From Mytilus galloprovincialis (Eukaryota > Mollusca > Bivalvia > Mytilida > Mytilidae): a stretch of 64,000 nt of DNA. The stretch is taken from contig NC_134842.1 of the NCBI RefSeq assembly GCF_965363235.1, forward strand, positions 36,311,958 to 36,375,957, written 5' to 3'. Both the position numbers and the translations under genes were made by a program. Each line of letters begins with the position of its first letter. The first letter of the stretch is position 1. Below, piece by piece: positions 26,601 to 34,640 of this stretch. Below the pieces are notes generated by a model. The model had not been told where the DNA came from and searched no databases. It was given only the letters and a program-made list of their open reading frames with translations.

Positions 26601-28015
26601 TTAATCAATAAATATAGACTCGATAAGTTCTTATAAGCACATGCAGCTACTGTACCCGTAAACAATAAAACAGATGTTTTTATCCTTATTGTATTCAACA
26701 CTTTAAATAGCCAAGTTTATAAAGTTATGTAATTGACACCTTGTAATGGGTTCTCCACAACTCTTAACTGCAGCAAGATGGCAGATTAGCATCATGAGAG
26801 AAGCATGTATGTCGCTGTGACAATTGCACGTATTGTTGGTCATCACCATTCCACTCTTAGTCGTTTTGGGAATAAAAATCAGGCAACAAACGACGTTAAA
26901 GACCTTCCGAGATAAAGAAGACCCCCTATAATATCTGCTAGGGAAAATCAAGCATGGTAAAGGTTGGTCAGAAGGAAACTCACTGCAAACAATATAATCC
27001 TAAAAAGAGAGTGGTTGCCATATTGGAGACTTTAAACAAGAACTGTTCGAGATCGACTCATCGCTACTGGTTATCGTGCGATAAGACCATTTCGGGGACC
27101 TTTGCTTACGAACAAACATGCAGTGGCCGGTATCCAATGTAGTGCAGAGATCGCCAAAGTTGGCAAATTAGCATCGTGGAGGAAGATCCATTGCTCCAAT
27201 GGAATTCGGTTTATCTTCATTGGCCCGATCATAGACCGAATTTGAACCATATCAAGCCTAAATTGGACACTATTGGGCTTAAAGATTACGAAAGGACACC
27301 CCCAGTTCAAACACTTCATGAAATAAACAATGCCTTTCATCAGGAAAGGTTGTGGTTACCTCAGCAACAAATTAGTCGACTGGTGGCAGAAATCAGAAAA
27401 CGTTAAAAGGCGGTTACCCGTTTGAATGGAAACTGCACCAAGTACTAATTCTTAGTCGAATAACGATCAACCATGATTGCAACACTCATTTTAAGATTAA
27501 TTTTGTACAATAAATACTTCAATTTGTTATCAAAATTGTGGTTTGATAAAACGTTTTTTTTTCTACATTTTTTATTAGTTTCAATGCCAATGTTATCATT
27601 AACTATGTATTATTATTTTACAAATATTTTATCATATATTATCCAAAAGTAGAGGCTGATGTACTAAGGTTTAAAACATCAAGGTGTTGCAATACTTTTT
27701 TCCATGTGTATATAAATAACAATGTATAGATTATGAAATAACGCACCTTTACTGACAGCTAGTTGTTTAACCTTCTTTAAATAAAGGTAATGCCATGTTT
27801 TACTTCATAATTATTTAACAACGGTTATAACAATAAGAACAGATATAGTACGGTAGTGTACACTGCCCGAAAACTAATATTTACCAAAAAAACAAAAGTA
27901 TCACTTCAAACTTCAAATTTATATTACATTAAGGATCAACATATTGATGCTTACCAGTATGACGTACAACCAGAACGTTAAAACCATTTTCGTCTAATTC
28001 AACCATCTGGCCATC
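9497..28015 (-). CDS. Transmembrane receptor with nSTAND3 NTPase and ankyrin repeats (13 exons, 5' incomplete)
   Basis: Exons in transcript order: 28015-27955, 26274-26119, 24276-23983, 23261-23195, 21655-21591, 20662-20591, 18840-18793, 18505-18464, 15953-15894, 15361-15317, 13451-13407, 13296-13252, 11649-9497. Together they give 3153 nt, a multiple of three, so 1050 codons plus stop. Predicted order: Cys-rich ectodomain (about residues 20-210), membrane helix (about 220-240), short duplicated juxtamembrane exons (to 333), nSTAND3-type P-loop NTPase (about 334 onwards, Walker A GASGEGKT at 373-380), helical linker, ankyrin repeats (about 819-1043). STAND NTPases are ligand-triggered signalling switches in immunity and cell death; here the switch would be cytoplasmic and tethered to a surface sensor. 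No signal-peptide exon was found upstream. Exon assembly is by eye from GT-AG sites and matching phases. The function is inference. Confidence 0.8.
11652..13251 (-). other. Intron with an inverted RT-tail fragment
   Basis: The intron between the last juxtamembrane exon and the NTPase exon. It holds an inverted RT-element tail at about 12985-13125 (GGGACGAAAGATACC, ACAACGCCATGGCTAAAA). Nothing else was recognised. Confidence 0.6.
13252..13296 (-). CDS. Juxtamembrane exon B4 (45 nt)
   Basis: AG acceptor and GTAAGT donor, phase 1 in and out. Encodes DEKNERHSTAQSPSF. Similar to B3 (same length, shared AQSPS), so it is a tandem exon duplicate. Confidence 0.75.
13407..13451 (-). CDS. Juxtamembrane exon B3 (45 nt)
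   Basis: AG acceptor and GTGAGT donor, phase 1 in and out. Encodes DGRKEIQSDAQSPSV. It links B4 (AQSPS) to B2 (QSD), which shows the series arose by duplication. Confidence 0.75.
13822..14230 (+). repeat. Dispersed repeat copy in a duplicated intron block
   Basis: About 400 bp matching 16600-16982 plus 18093-18130 in the same orientation: the words GAAGTAGCA, TTTGACCTCGAGCAT, TCGGCAGTGTCGCCAAT, TCATACATCCTTGGCT and GTATAACGTGTTGTT occur in order in both. It lies in the intron upstream of exon B3 and is probably duplicated together with the exon cassettes. Confidence 0.8.
15317..15361 (-). CDS. Juxtamembrane exon B2 (45 nt)
   Basis: AG acceptor and GTACGT donor, phase 1 in and out. Encodes VEENETQSDLHSELV, closely related to B1 (KNKTQLDSHSDLV). 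Flanking intron sequence is also similar to that around B1, so a genomic block was duplicated. Confidence 0.8.
15583..15830 (+). repeat. Dispersed repeat ending in ACCACATCTTCCTATAT
   Basis: A repeat with the markers AGTAGTTGTCGTTTGTTTAT, AGATTAGACCGTTGGTTTTC and CTCACACCACATCTTC. Other copies are at 19190-19372 (-), 62255-62500 (+), and short 3' pieces at 25320-25430 (+), 40965-41025 (+) and 53155-53215 (-). Behaves as a SINE-like or short LINE-tail family. Confidence 0.75.
15894..15953 (-). CDS. Juxtamembrane exon A2 (60 nt)
   Basis: AG acceptor and GTAAGA donor, phase 1 in and out. Encodes DIAVAVVDGRGVKVKISTNS, a paralogue of exon A1 (shared AVVDGR). A2 and B2 form one cassette and A1 and B1 the other. 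Confidence 0.7.
16983..18092 (+). mobile_element. Inserted repeat element with GTCCGTC minisatellite
   Basis: A 1.1-kb unit starting TAGCTCACCTGGCCATATGA and ending GGCTCTTTAGAGCCTATAG. It interrupts the duplicated intron repeat: sequence before it (to GTGTTGTTTCCTTT) and after it (GACAAGTTGGTTATC) is continuous in the other copy near 14200. A related copy in inverted orientation lies at 24700-25912. Internal blocks are 'ggtcaattgaccccttaagg' and 'cctgaaattttcagatgaat'. No coding capacity. Probably a bivalve non-autonomous element. Confidence 0.75.
17019..17140 (+). repeat. GTCCGTCGTCC / GTCCGGC minisatellite
   Basis: About 120 bp of tandem units of 7-10 bp such as GTCCGTC and GTCCGGC. It gives a spurious DGRRTP-repeat reading frame on the minus strand. 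It lies near the left end of the inserted repeat. Confidence 0.95.
18464..18505 (-). CDS. Juxtamembrane exon B1 (42 nt)
   Basis: AG acceptor and GTAAGT donor, phase 1 in and out. Encodes EKNKTQLDSHSDLV. Paralogue of B2 at 15317-15361. Confidence 0.75.
18793..18840 (-). CDS. Juxtamembrane exon A1 (48 nt)
   Basis: AG acceptor and GTAAGA donor, phase 1 in and out. Encodes GIVIAVVDGRFIIWVK, directly after the membrane-helix exon, so it may extend the hydrophobic segment. Paralogue of A2, with an earlier donor than A2 uses. Confidence 0.65.
19190..19372 (-). repeat. Inverted copy of the 15583-15830 repeat
   Basis: Reverse-complement match including 'aggaagatgtggtgtgagtg' and 'gagccttggctcacaccgaa'. 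Intronic. Confidence 0.8.
20591..20662 (-). CDS. Membrane-helix exon of receptor gene 1 (72 nt)
   Basis: AG acceptor and GTGAGT donor, phase 1 in and out. Encodes DSDMT followed by the hydrophobic run SCIVITSLIVVLVVLVLPT. Only one such segment is seen, so a single-pass protein is likely, with the Cys-rich part outside and the NTPase inside. Confidence 0.85.
21591..21655 (-). CDS. Extracellular stalk exon (65 nt)
   Basis: Entered in phase 2 and left in phase 1 at a weak GTACAT donor. Encodes a charged linker (TKLDKEVDRVIYKEENDIK) between the Cys-rich domain and the membrane helix. The frame joins the neighbours without a stop. Confidence 0.65.
21886..21981. repeat. Hairpin-forming inverted repeat in an intron
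   Basis: AATTGTACTAATACGGAATT (from about 21893) is mirrored by ATAAATTCTCGTATTAGGAC (from about 21949), an imperfect palindrome of about 95 bp. A small MITE-like unit. Confidence 0.6.
22340..22600. mobile_element. MITE-like element with about 24-bp imperfect terminal inverted repeats
   Basis: The left end GTATTTCACTTGACTGGGCG(GAG) and right end (CTC)CGCCCGATCAATTGAAATT are imperfect reverse complements about 210 bp apart. No coding capacity. Intronic. Confidence 0.5.
23195..23261 (-). CDS. Ectodomain exon (67 nt)
   Basis: AG acceptor and GTAAGT donor; phase 1 in, phase 2 out. Encodes DYTCLEKDELTLGLNCPIIS, continuing the Cys-rich domain of the preceding exon. Confidence 0.8.
23983..24276 (-). 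CDS. Main Cys-rich ectodomain exon (294 nt)
   Basis: AG acceptor and GTAATT donor, phase 1 in and out. Encodes about 98 residues with many cysteines: NSNCLYRKSVCNDEG, TTCRCNYQKGYTFVNKPKN, ICYCIPSEEDCSCFLIKC. I recognise this pattern from uncharacterised bivalve receptors; its ligand is unknown. Spacing of the Cys pairs suggests a disulphide-rich extracellular fold. Confidence 0.85.
24470..24620 (+). repeat. Dispersed repeat (ACTGTCATATTC...GGCAGTCGCATGAAT)
   Basis: Related sequence occurs at 55660-55830, with partial copies at 41213-41300 and 56070-56160. It contains CTGTCATATTCTTGG and a later GCAGTCGCATGAA block. Family not identified. Confidence 0.55.
24700..25912 (-). mobile_element. Inverted copy of the 16983-18092 element
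   Basis: Begins with AAGAGGCTCTCAAGAGCCTG and ends GACGACGGACGCCTTCGGGC then CCAGCGAGCTA, the reverse of the other copy. An inserted piece of another repeat (about 25320-25430) splits it, and the minisatellite part is almost absent. Confidence 0.7.
26119..26274 (-). CDS. Ectodomain exon (156 nt)
   Basis: GTACGA donor; phase 1 in and out if the acceptor CATCAG at 26276-26275 is used. Encodes ACIAYDMKCPITRQWQYRA, ETKYICLFHEMKNSYEERC and GPDGIQR. An alternative AG ten bases upstream (exon start 26284) would give phase 0 and would not join the upstream exon, so the shorter form is preferred. Confidence 0.7.
26487..27698 (+). mobile_element. Tc1/mariner-type DNA transposon relic
   Basis: Terminal inverted repeats AAAGTATTGCAACACC (26487-26502) and GGTGTTGCAATACTTT (27683-27698) bound 1.2 kb. 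Transposase remnants lie on the plus strand: a helix-turn-helix-like IVGHHHSTLSR near 26830 and a C-terminal part near 27200-27400 with WPDHRPNLNHIKPKLD, matching the DxxxDLNPIE region of Tc1 transposases, and ending LWLPQQQISRLVAEIRKR. The frame is interrupted several times and the element cannot move itself. It sits in an intron of receptor gene 1. Confidence 0.85.
27955..28015 (-). CDS. First recovered ectodomain exon (61 nt)
   Basis: AG acceptor and GTAAGC donor; phase 0 in, phase 1 out. Encodes DGQMVELDENGFNVLVVRHT. Because it starts after an acceptor, at least one upstream exon with the start codon and signal peptide should exist; none was recognised between here and 36.7 kb. Confidence 0.7.
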
Positions 28016-28898
28016 CTACAAGAGAACGTCACATAGTCTTTTGAACTCGAAAGGAGGGGTATGATAAAGTGCTCATAACTATAGGTTTTTAATAAGACAA
28101 AATATCAAATAAAGATCGAGGGAATGATGAGTTATCAAACTGTTTTTTAGTTCTTTGTGTGCCTCCATATGTTAGTATAGTATTTGCTTATCTGGTACAG
28201 ATTTTTCTGAATTTTAGATTTAATATATGCAAGGAGATATGTTAACCGTTTATCCAATGACATTCTTAAATGATTGACAATGTAATTGAAGAATGAGAAT
28301 AAATAAAGGCAACAGTAGTATACCGCTGTTCAAAACTCATAAATACATGGACAAAAAACAAAATCGGGGTAACAAACCAAAACCGAGCGAAACGCATTAA
28401 ATATAAGAGGAGAACAACGACACAACATCGAAACGCAACACACACAGAAACAGACCAATCATCAGACAAAACACCACGAGAATAACAAATGTAAAATGAA
28501 AACCAAATACATGAATTTGGGATAGACAAGTACCGTGCCACGTCTTATCTCAATATCTCAAAAATAAGAGAAAACACAAACGACTCAACGTTAAAATGCA
28601 ACACAAAGAGAAACGAACAATATATAACAATGACCATCTTCCTGACTTGGTACAGGACACTTTTAAAGGGGAATAAAAGTGGTGGGTTGAACCTGGTTTT
28701 AAGGCATGCCAAACCTCGCACTTTAATGGCAAAGTTAAATATAACATTGAAATGACAACATAATATTACAGGACTACAATACAAATAAATAGGAGAACAT
28801 ATTAGACACAGAAAAACATGATTAATAGATAACAAAAAGCATCAGGTTTAAAATTCAATACGCCAAAAACGCGCCTTGCCCACACAAGACTCACCAGT

Positions 28899-29375
28899 GA
28901 CGCCCAGATATAAAAGATCGAAAGTGAAAAAAGTACAAAGTTGTACAGCACTGAAGATCAAAAGTTGAAAAGGTTTCGCAAAATACGGCATTGTTTTTAT
29001 GCCCGGGATAAGAACATTCTTATTATATAGAACAATTCATGCTATTGCAAACAGTAAATTTTATCAAATGAATATGAAAGAGATATACACAAAGAAACTA
29101 AAGTATTAACTAATTACAGAAATCTAAACCTGAATACATAACGCCTAGATATAAAAGATCGAACGTGAAAAAGGTACAAAGTTGTACAGCACTGAAGATT
29201 AAAAGTTGAAAAGGTTTTGACAAATACGGCATTGTTTTTATGCACGGGATAAGAACATCCTTATTATATAGAATACTTAATGCTATTGCAAACAGTAAAT
29301 GTTAACAAATGAATATGAAAGAGAAATACATAATGAAACTGAAATATTAACTAATTACAGAAAACTAAACCCAAG
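28899..29375 (-). repeat. Two tandem copies of about 240 bp in the RT element tail
   Basis: 28899-29138 and 29141-29375 are about 90 percent alike: AGATATAAAAGATCGAA, TGTACAGCACTGAAGAT, TACGGCATTGTTTTTATGC and CTATTGCAAACAGTAAAT recur in the same order. Confidence 0.9.
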
Positions 29376-29436
29376 TTTATCACAAAATAGACACACATCC
29401 GAATCAGTCCAAGCGTCAACGTAATTAAAAAAATTG

Positions 29437-29516
29437 TGACGTCACATACGATGGCGAAAAGGCAGAAACGTTATGCCACATTTGAATTTATGAAATTTAG
29501 AAACAGCATGACGTCA
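29437..29516. promoter_or_regulatory. Two TGACGTCA (CRE/ATF-type) palindromes
   Basis: TGACGTCA at 29437-29444 and 29509-29516 in the element's 3' region. The other element copy has three at 50680-50687, 50725-50732 and 50766-50773. The octamer is the classic CREB/ATF site; function here is unproven. Confidence 0.5.
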
Positions 29517-29961
29517 CATATGAAAAACTATCATTCAAAAATGAGATAGAATTAGGATAGATTTAGAACTAAATACTGATAATTCATTTAAACAAAATGC
29601 ATATAGCAATACTTATTAATAGCAATTAACTGTAATATATATATGTCCAGTTTGTTATGAATCCAACTTCAAACGTAAATAATCGTACAAAATTTAATAT
29701 AATTAATAAAGAGGAGGTGGTTAATTTTTCTATACGTCATACCTAAATATATAATAAGAAGACGTCAACACATTTGACAAAATCTGATGAGAATTACAAA
29801 TATAACATTAAACATGTAAACTAAATACATGAATTTGGGATAAACAAGTACAGAAACACGTCTTATAGTAATGCGAATTCACATTCAGCAAAACGGTCAC
29901 AATCGGGAATAAGTCACGTTTGGTAATTAAAAGATTAGACGACATAATGACAAACCACAAT

Positions 29962-32145
29962 CTACCATGTGGTAAAAATGTCCTTAGCTAGTTTGGTTAA
30001 AGAGACATTATATGGATCAACCAATTCGTGATGGTGTCCATAAAATTTACGGAGTGTCAATTTTAATCTGTCCTCCTCATAACTTTGTTGGAGCAGTTTC
30101 TGCGTAAGGAGCACACTCCTGTATATGAAGTCCGTATAGTGTGAACAAGCACGTGAATAACGTATCAATTGTGATATGTAAACACCATACGAAGGGGCAG
30201 AGGGTATGTTACTGCTGAGAAATGGGAAATTGATAATTGGGAAGTTGAAATCGTCCCGTTTATCATAGATTTTTGTGTGAAGTCGTCCATCTACGTCAAT
30301 ATTGAGGAAAAGATCAAGGTATGAAGCAGTCCTTCTAGTATCAGTAGTATCCTTAATTTCAAGTTCACTGGGATATATGAGATGTAAGTATTGGCTGAAG
30401 TATGGGTTGTTCAACGATAAAACATCATCAATATATCGAAAAGTAAAATTAAAGAATTTCGCAAGGTGCTTTTTCTTTTTGTCTTTTAGAAGGTTCTGAA
30501 TAAATTCTGCTTCATACGAATACAAAAACAAATCAGCCAGCAGGGGTGCACAATTAGTACCCATTGGAATACCGACTGTCTGTTGAAATATAAATCCTCC
30601 AAACTCAACAAATATATTGTCGATCAAAAAGTCCAGCATTTTAATAATATCATCTTCAGTATATTTTCTGGAAGATTCAGTGTGATTCTTCACAAAATAT
30701 GAAGTATTGTATCCCAAAACAAGAAATTTGTATCTACGATTCCCATTTTTATAGAAAAAGCTCTGTTTTATGAGTTGGTGAAGTCGATCTTTCAACTGAG
30801 CATGGGGAATAGTAGTATATAGCGTAGAAAAATCAAAAGTTTTTATGTTGCTGCAAAATTGCAAAGATTGTGATCGAAGGTTAAGCAGTAGATCTTTCGA
30901 ATTTTTGAGAATCCACATCTGGTTAACACCACTGGTAGAATATATTTCCTCACAATATTTTTGAAGCCCATCTTTAACTGTAGAAAGAATAGTAGTCAAT
31001 ACTTTAGAAAGATGTTTAGTCGAACATTTTGAAGACCCAGCTATGTATCGTTCTTTATATGGAGTTTTGTGTAATTTAGGTATCCAGTATAATGAGGGCA
31101 AGTTTTCTTCGTTTTCTTTGATGTTGATACCAAAAGAAAGAAGGACAGATTTATGATTTTGTAAAATTTCATCCTTGGTAAATGATGTTAAAGAATATGT
31201 AGGATTACCAGTAGTTTGATCAATTCCAAGCTCTGTAGTGAGACATTGCAAATAATGTTTTTTACATATGAAGACAATATTATTGGAGGCTTTATCTGCC
31301 GGAACAACGACATATTTGTCATGCAAAGAGGATAAAGCATCCACAACCTCCGGATTCTTGAAAGGGTTAGAAACTCTTGTACTCATATTACATCTTAGTT
31401 TTTGTATGCGCCTCTGAATGCATGATCGAATAGCTTTGATCCATTCAGACAAAGTGTCCAGTTCGGGTTCGTCTGGTTCGCGCTTTATCCATTTTCTTGC
31501 ATAGTCCTCAACTGCATCCATCAGTAACTTGAAATTCTTTTTCCAGTTGATGGGCTGGGGGATTCTATACTTTGGTCCCTTGGCTAGCAACTCTCTTAGT
31601 TGTTTATTGGTAATAATACCAAGGTCACCAGTAATAATATGACCAGCTGGACTATAATTGTATTGAGAAGATGCACATGAGCAATCCGGAGGCTTGGATT
31701 TTGTATCTTTGAGGTTAAAATCCTCTAAAACTCTCTTGTGGTTGAAAATCTTTGATGCAATAGACTTGGTGTAAGTATAAGAAATAACAGGTGTAGCTTT
31801 ATTTTTGAAGTAATCAGGTATAGTTTTTTGTACAGATTTTTGATGAAAAATATTGCCAATATTTACAGCATCTAAACCTTTATTGGCGAATTCTACCTTA
31901 AAAAAGTAACGTTTTTCCTCACTATTGGATGTAGTCAATACGGGTTTAAATAGTCTATGGTTAGCAATGTCCATGATAATTGCAACTAATCTATACAAAA
32001 CAGAACGAGAATCAGTAACGGAAGTATTTTTGGCATCTTGAAATAGTAAAGAAAGTTTTGACAATGAAATGGAGTATAATTTAGTTCTAATATGATGAAT
32101 ACCTAAAGGTTTTTGAACAGACGTTAATAGACTATCAATTGTCAC
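29962..32145 (-). CDS. Reverse transcriptase ORF (727 aa) of a Penelope-like or related retroelement
   Basis: An uninterrupted frame. The N-terminal third is unassigned and includes a small Cys cluster followed by GHIITGDLGIITN (about residues 155-180). A conserved VPADKASNNIVFICKK block lies near 281-297. RT fingers follow: LYWIPKLHKTPYKERYI near 352. Catalytic motif A is TFDFSTLYTTIP (about 436-447), motif B is VGIPMGTNCAPLLADLFLY (about 524-542), and motif C is FRYIDDV (about 569-575) with the two aspartates. A YLDLFL segment near 609 follows. No GIY-YIG, apurinic endonuclease or RNase H domain is evident, so this may be an endonuclease-lacking Penelope-like type or an unnamed RT family. 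All core RT residues seem present, so the copy may be recent. Confidence 0.8.
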   Translation of the reverse strand: MTIDSLLTSVQKPLGIHHIRTKLYSISLSKLSLLFQDAKNTSVTDSRSVLYRLVAIIMDIANHRLFKPVLTTSNSEEKRYFFKVEFANKGLDAVNIGNIFHQKSVQKTIPDYFKNKATPVISYTYTKSIASKIFNHKRVLEDFNLKDTKSKPPDCSCASSQYNYSPAGHIITGDLGIITNKQLRELLAKGPKYRIPQPINWKKNFKLLMDAVEDYARKWIKREPDEPELDTLSEWIKAIRSCIQRRIQKLRCNMSTRVSNPFKNPEVVDALSSLHDKYVVVPADKASNNIVFICKKHYLQCLTTELGIDQTTGNPTYSLTSFTKDEILQNHKSVLLSFGINIKENEENLPSLYWIPKLHKTPYKERYIAGSSKCSTKHLSKVLTTILSTVKDGLQKYCEEIYSTSGVNQMWILKNSKDLLLNLRSQSLQFCSNIKTFDFSTLYTTIPHAQLKDRLHQLIKQSFFYKNGNRRYKFLVLGYNTSYFVKNHTESSRKYTEDDIIKMLDFLIDNIFVEFGGFIFQQTVGIPMGTNCAPLLADLFLYSYEAEFIQNLLKDKKKKHLAKFFNFTFRYIDDVLSLNNPYFSQYLHLIYPSELEIKDTTDTRRTASYLDLFLNIDVDGRLHTKIYDKRDDFNFPIINFPFLSSNIPSAPSYGVYISQLIRYSRACSHYTDFIYRSVLLTQKLLQQSYEEDRLKLTLRKFYGHHHELVDPYNVSLTKLAKDIFTTW

Positions 32146-32242
32146 GGTGTGTACAGCAGGTGGTATATATTTTCTGTGACCATGACTTCTATTTCGTCGA
32201 GCAGAAGTATTAAATAATTTTAATGTATTGACAGTACTAATT

Positions 32243-32368
32243 TAATCTAATCCCAATAATAAAAAGATACGATAAACTATTCCCGTTTATAATCTGTTAA
32301 ATCTTTTTTTGTAAGTAATAGCACAAACGCATGGGGTAGTTCGCATTTTTGTAAATTTAAGGATCTTA
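32243..32368. repeat. 126-bp perfect direct repeat, copy 1
   Basis: Identical by eye to 33266-33391 over 126 bp, starting TAATCTAATCCCAATAAT and ending AATTTAAGGATCTTA. It lies immediately 5' of the RT ORF in element sense. Confidence 0.9.
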
Positions 32369-33265
32369 CACTTTTTGAATTGCATGTGCTTTTCTAAAAT
32401 ACTCTTAATCGTCATCGCCAAAAGAAAAACATATGAAAGCCAAAGATGTACTATATGCATTGTCAAGATTTAGCAATTGTATTCTGAAACTAATGTTTCT
32501 CAAACTTGAATTTCCATATGTTAGTAATTTAATCCATGTATTGTACATTTTACATGTTTTGATAACGTTTGTCTCAACGCTGTTTTGTACGATGGCACTT
32601 CACCTGCATCATATTTATCATAGGTTCGCAAACATTTGTATGTTAAATGATACGGAAAACTATTTACCTTTTATACGTATCGACATCAAAATCATTAATT
32701 AATTTGAGCTGCCATATTATTTCTGTATTACCGGTCTATTACACAAGACTGCTTGTTTACACATTAAATAACATTTTGATTGGTTGCTTTACCTACCCTC
32801 AAATATATATAAATAGAAGGTTTTCAAAACAATACATGTAATCACATCGTCTGCATGAGTAGTAACAAAAATACAAAATGTACGATTCAAAGTCACTGTA
32901 AGTCTGGCTGGCAGGTTTTATAAATTTCAAGAAAAAAGTGCTACAGCTTTCATGTAACTTTTGTTTTGTATGAGGCAACCTTTAACCTTCGGGGTTTTCC
33001 CAGTCATTCTGCATTCTTCGATATAAATTATGTGAAAGATTTTCTACAAACCTACTTTCATTTTGGTAGGAAACAGTGTAAAATAAGTTATTATATTGTG
33101 AAATCAATAGTAATTATACATTTCATAATATTGTCACTAAAAGCTATTTTTGTGCTGAAACAATTCTCTTTAAACAAGTGTGATTCATATATTTTAGGCT
33201 AAACGTTAACGACTTCAAATACACATGTATGCATAATAAATGAACTCTATGTATTATACATGTTA
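32369..33265. other. 897-bp segment between 126-bp direct repeats
   Basis: AT-rich sequence with no recognised domain. It is bounded on both sides by identical 126-bp repeats, so it may belong to a non-autonomous element or to a tandem junction of the RT element. Confidence 0.4.
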
Positions 33266-33391
33266 TAATCTAATCCCAATAATAAAAAGATACGATAAAC
33301 TATTCCCGTTTATAATCTGTTAAATCTTTTTTTGTAAGTAATAGCACAAACGCATGGGGTAGTTCGCATTTTTGTAAATTTAAGGATCTTA
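33266..33391. repeat. 126-bp perfect direct repeat, copy 2
   Basis: Second identical copy of 32243-32368. Confidence 0.9.
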
Positions 33392-33794
33392 TTGTGTCAT
33401 ATTGAAATAAGTATTGTTGTGTATTGATTAGATGTCACGTAATTCAATAATTCTTTTTAAAAGTGTCCTTACGTGGTAACGACCTAGAGATATTATGTCA
33501 GCCATATCTGTAAATATAGTATTGATTTTCTAGCGGTCGCCCGTTTACCTAGTGATATTACGTTAACCAGAACTGTTAATTGTGTAAATGATATTGATTT
33601 TCGTAGGGTCGTCGGTATTTTTATTTCATGACTTTAAATCTGATTTTGCTGAAACCCATACACTTTATTTGAAGGTCATTATGGAAATATAGTTCATTAC
33701 TATAGTTGTTTCGTTTTCCAGTTCAAATGATTTTATTTTCAAAATTTTCTTTTATTTTAAACGTAATATTTGTGCTCGAGATTTCTCATTTATT

Positions 33795-33930
33795 AAAGAC
33801 GAACGATACCAGAGGGACAGTCAAACTAATAGATCGAGAATAAACTGACAAAGTCATGGCTTAAAAAAAGAAGACAAACAGACAAATAATAGAAAACAAT
33901 ATACGACATAGAAAACTAAAGTCTAAGCAT
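33795..33930 (-). repeat. Inverted RT-tail fragment
   Basis: Reverse-complement match to the GTATCTTTCG...GGCGTTGTCAGT tail (here ACGATACCAGAGGGACAGTC and AAGTCATGGCTTAAAAAA). Confidence 0.7.
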
Positions 33931-34154
33931 TAAATGTGGATCATGTTTGATAAATTCTGCATTTACTGACAACTTAAAAGACACATCGAATCATTATTTG
34001 AATACCAGGTCAACAATGAATTCTAATAAATTTTCAGCCCGGTAGTCAGCACTTCTGTGTTGTCATGATTTATCATTGATATGTTCATAATTATAAATTT
34101 ACTGTTAACAAAATTTTGAATGTGTGAAATACTAACTTAAAGGCTTTTCTACCT

Positions 34155-34640
34155 CAGGGATACCTTACGTTGTAACTACAATCCCCTTCCCTTTCATGAA
34201 TGTGACCTACAAAATTAGACTATTTACCGGATTTGTAATCTCATAAACAACACGACGGGTGCCACATTTGGAGCAGGACCTGCTTATCCTTCCGGAGCAC
34301 CTGAGATCACCCCTAGTTTTTGTTGGGGTTCGTGTTGTTATTCTTTAGTTTTCTATGTTGTGTCATGTGTACTATTGTTTGTCTGTTTGTTCGTTTTATT
34401 TTTAGCTATGGCGTTGTCAGTTTATTTTCGATTTATGAGTTTGACTGTCCCTCTGGTATCTTTCGTCGTCTCTCTTTTAGCTCTATTTGGCTTTTAGGAA
34501 TTTTGGTCCTCAATGCTATTCAACATCGTACTTTATTTGTCCTTTTTCACATTTGTTTATTCAAGCGTCACTAATAAGTCTGGCGTCTGGCGTAAATATG
34601 AAATTCAAATCCTGGTATCTATGATGAGTTTATTAGACAT
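34155..34640 (+). repeat. RT-element tail followed by a second dispersed repeat
   Basis: 34160-34480 matches the tail at 90-420 and 38130-38402. 34489-34640 belongs to another widespread repeat that ends with 'aatcctggtatctatgatga'. Further pieces of that second family are at 18210-18300 (-), 23091-23140 (+), 36290-36350 (+), 40448-40520 (-) and 44870-44960 (+). Confidence 0.7.

Larger units (their letters stand above)
28266..32240 (-). mobile_element. RT retroelement with complete reading frame (Penelope-like or related)
   Basis: The span runs from upstream of the 727-aa ORF (29962-32145) through a long 3' region to about 28266. The 3' region matches the truncated copy at 49990-51690: shared words are CAAATTCATGTATTT, CTTGTCTATCCC and ACCCCGATTTTGTTTTTTGT (given in element sense). 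It includes two tandem copies of about 240 bp (28899-29138 and 29141-29375) and two TGACGTCA sites (29437-29444, 29509-29516). No long terminal repeats or endonuclease domain were seen. A 126-bp repeat at its 5' side recurs 1 kb further upstream (33266-33391). Confidence 0.75.

Noticed and set aside
33460-33530. Possible first exon (ATGGCTGACATAATATC on the minus strand) for receptor gene 1
   Set aside because: No hydrophobic signal sequence and the donor context is part of a diverged repeat.
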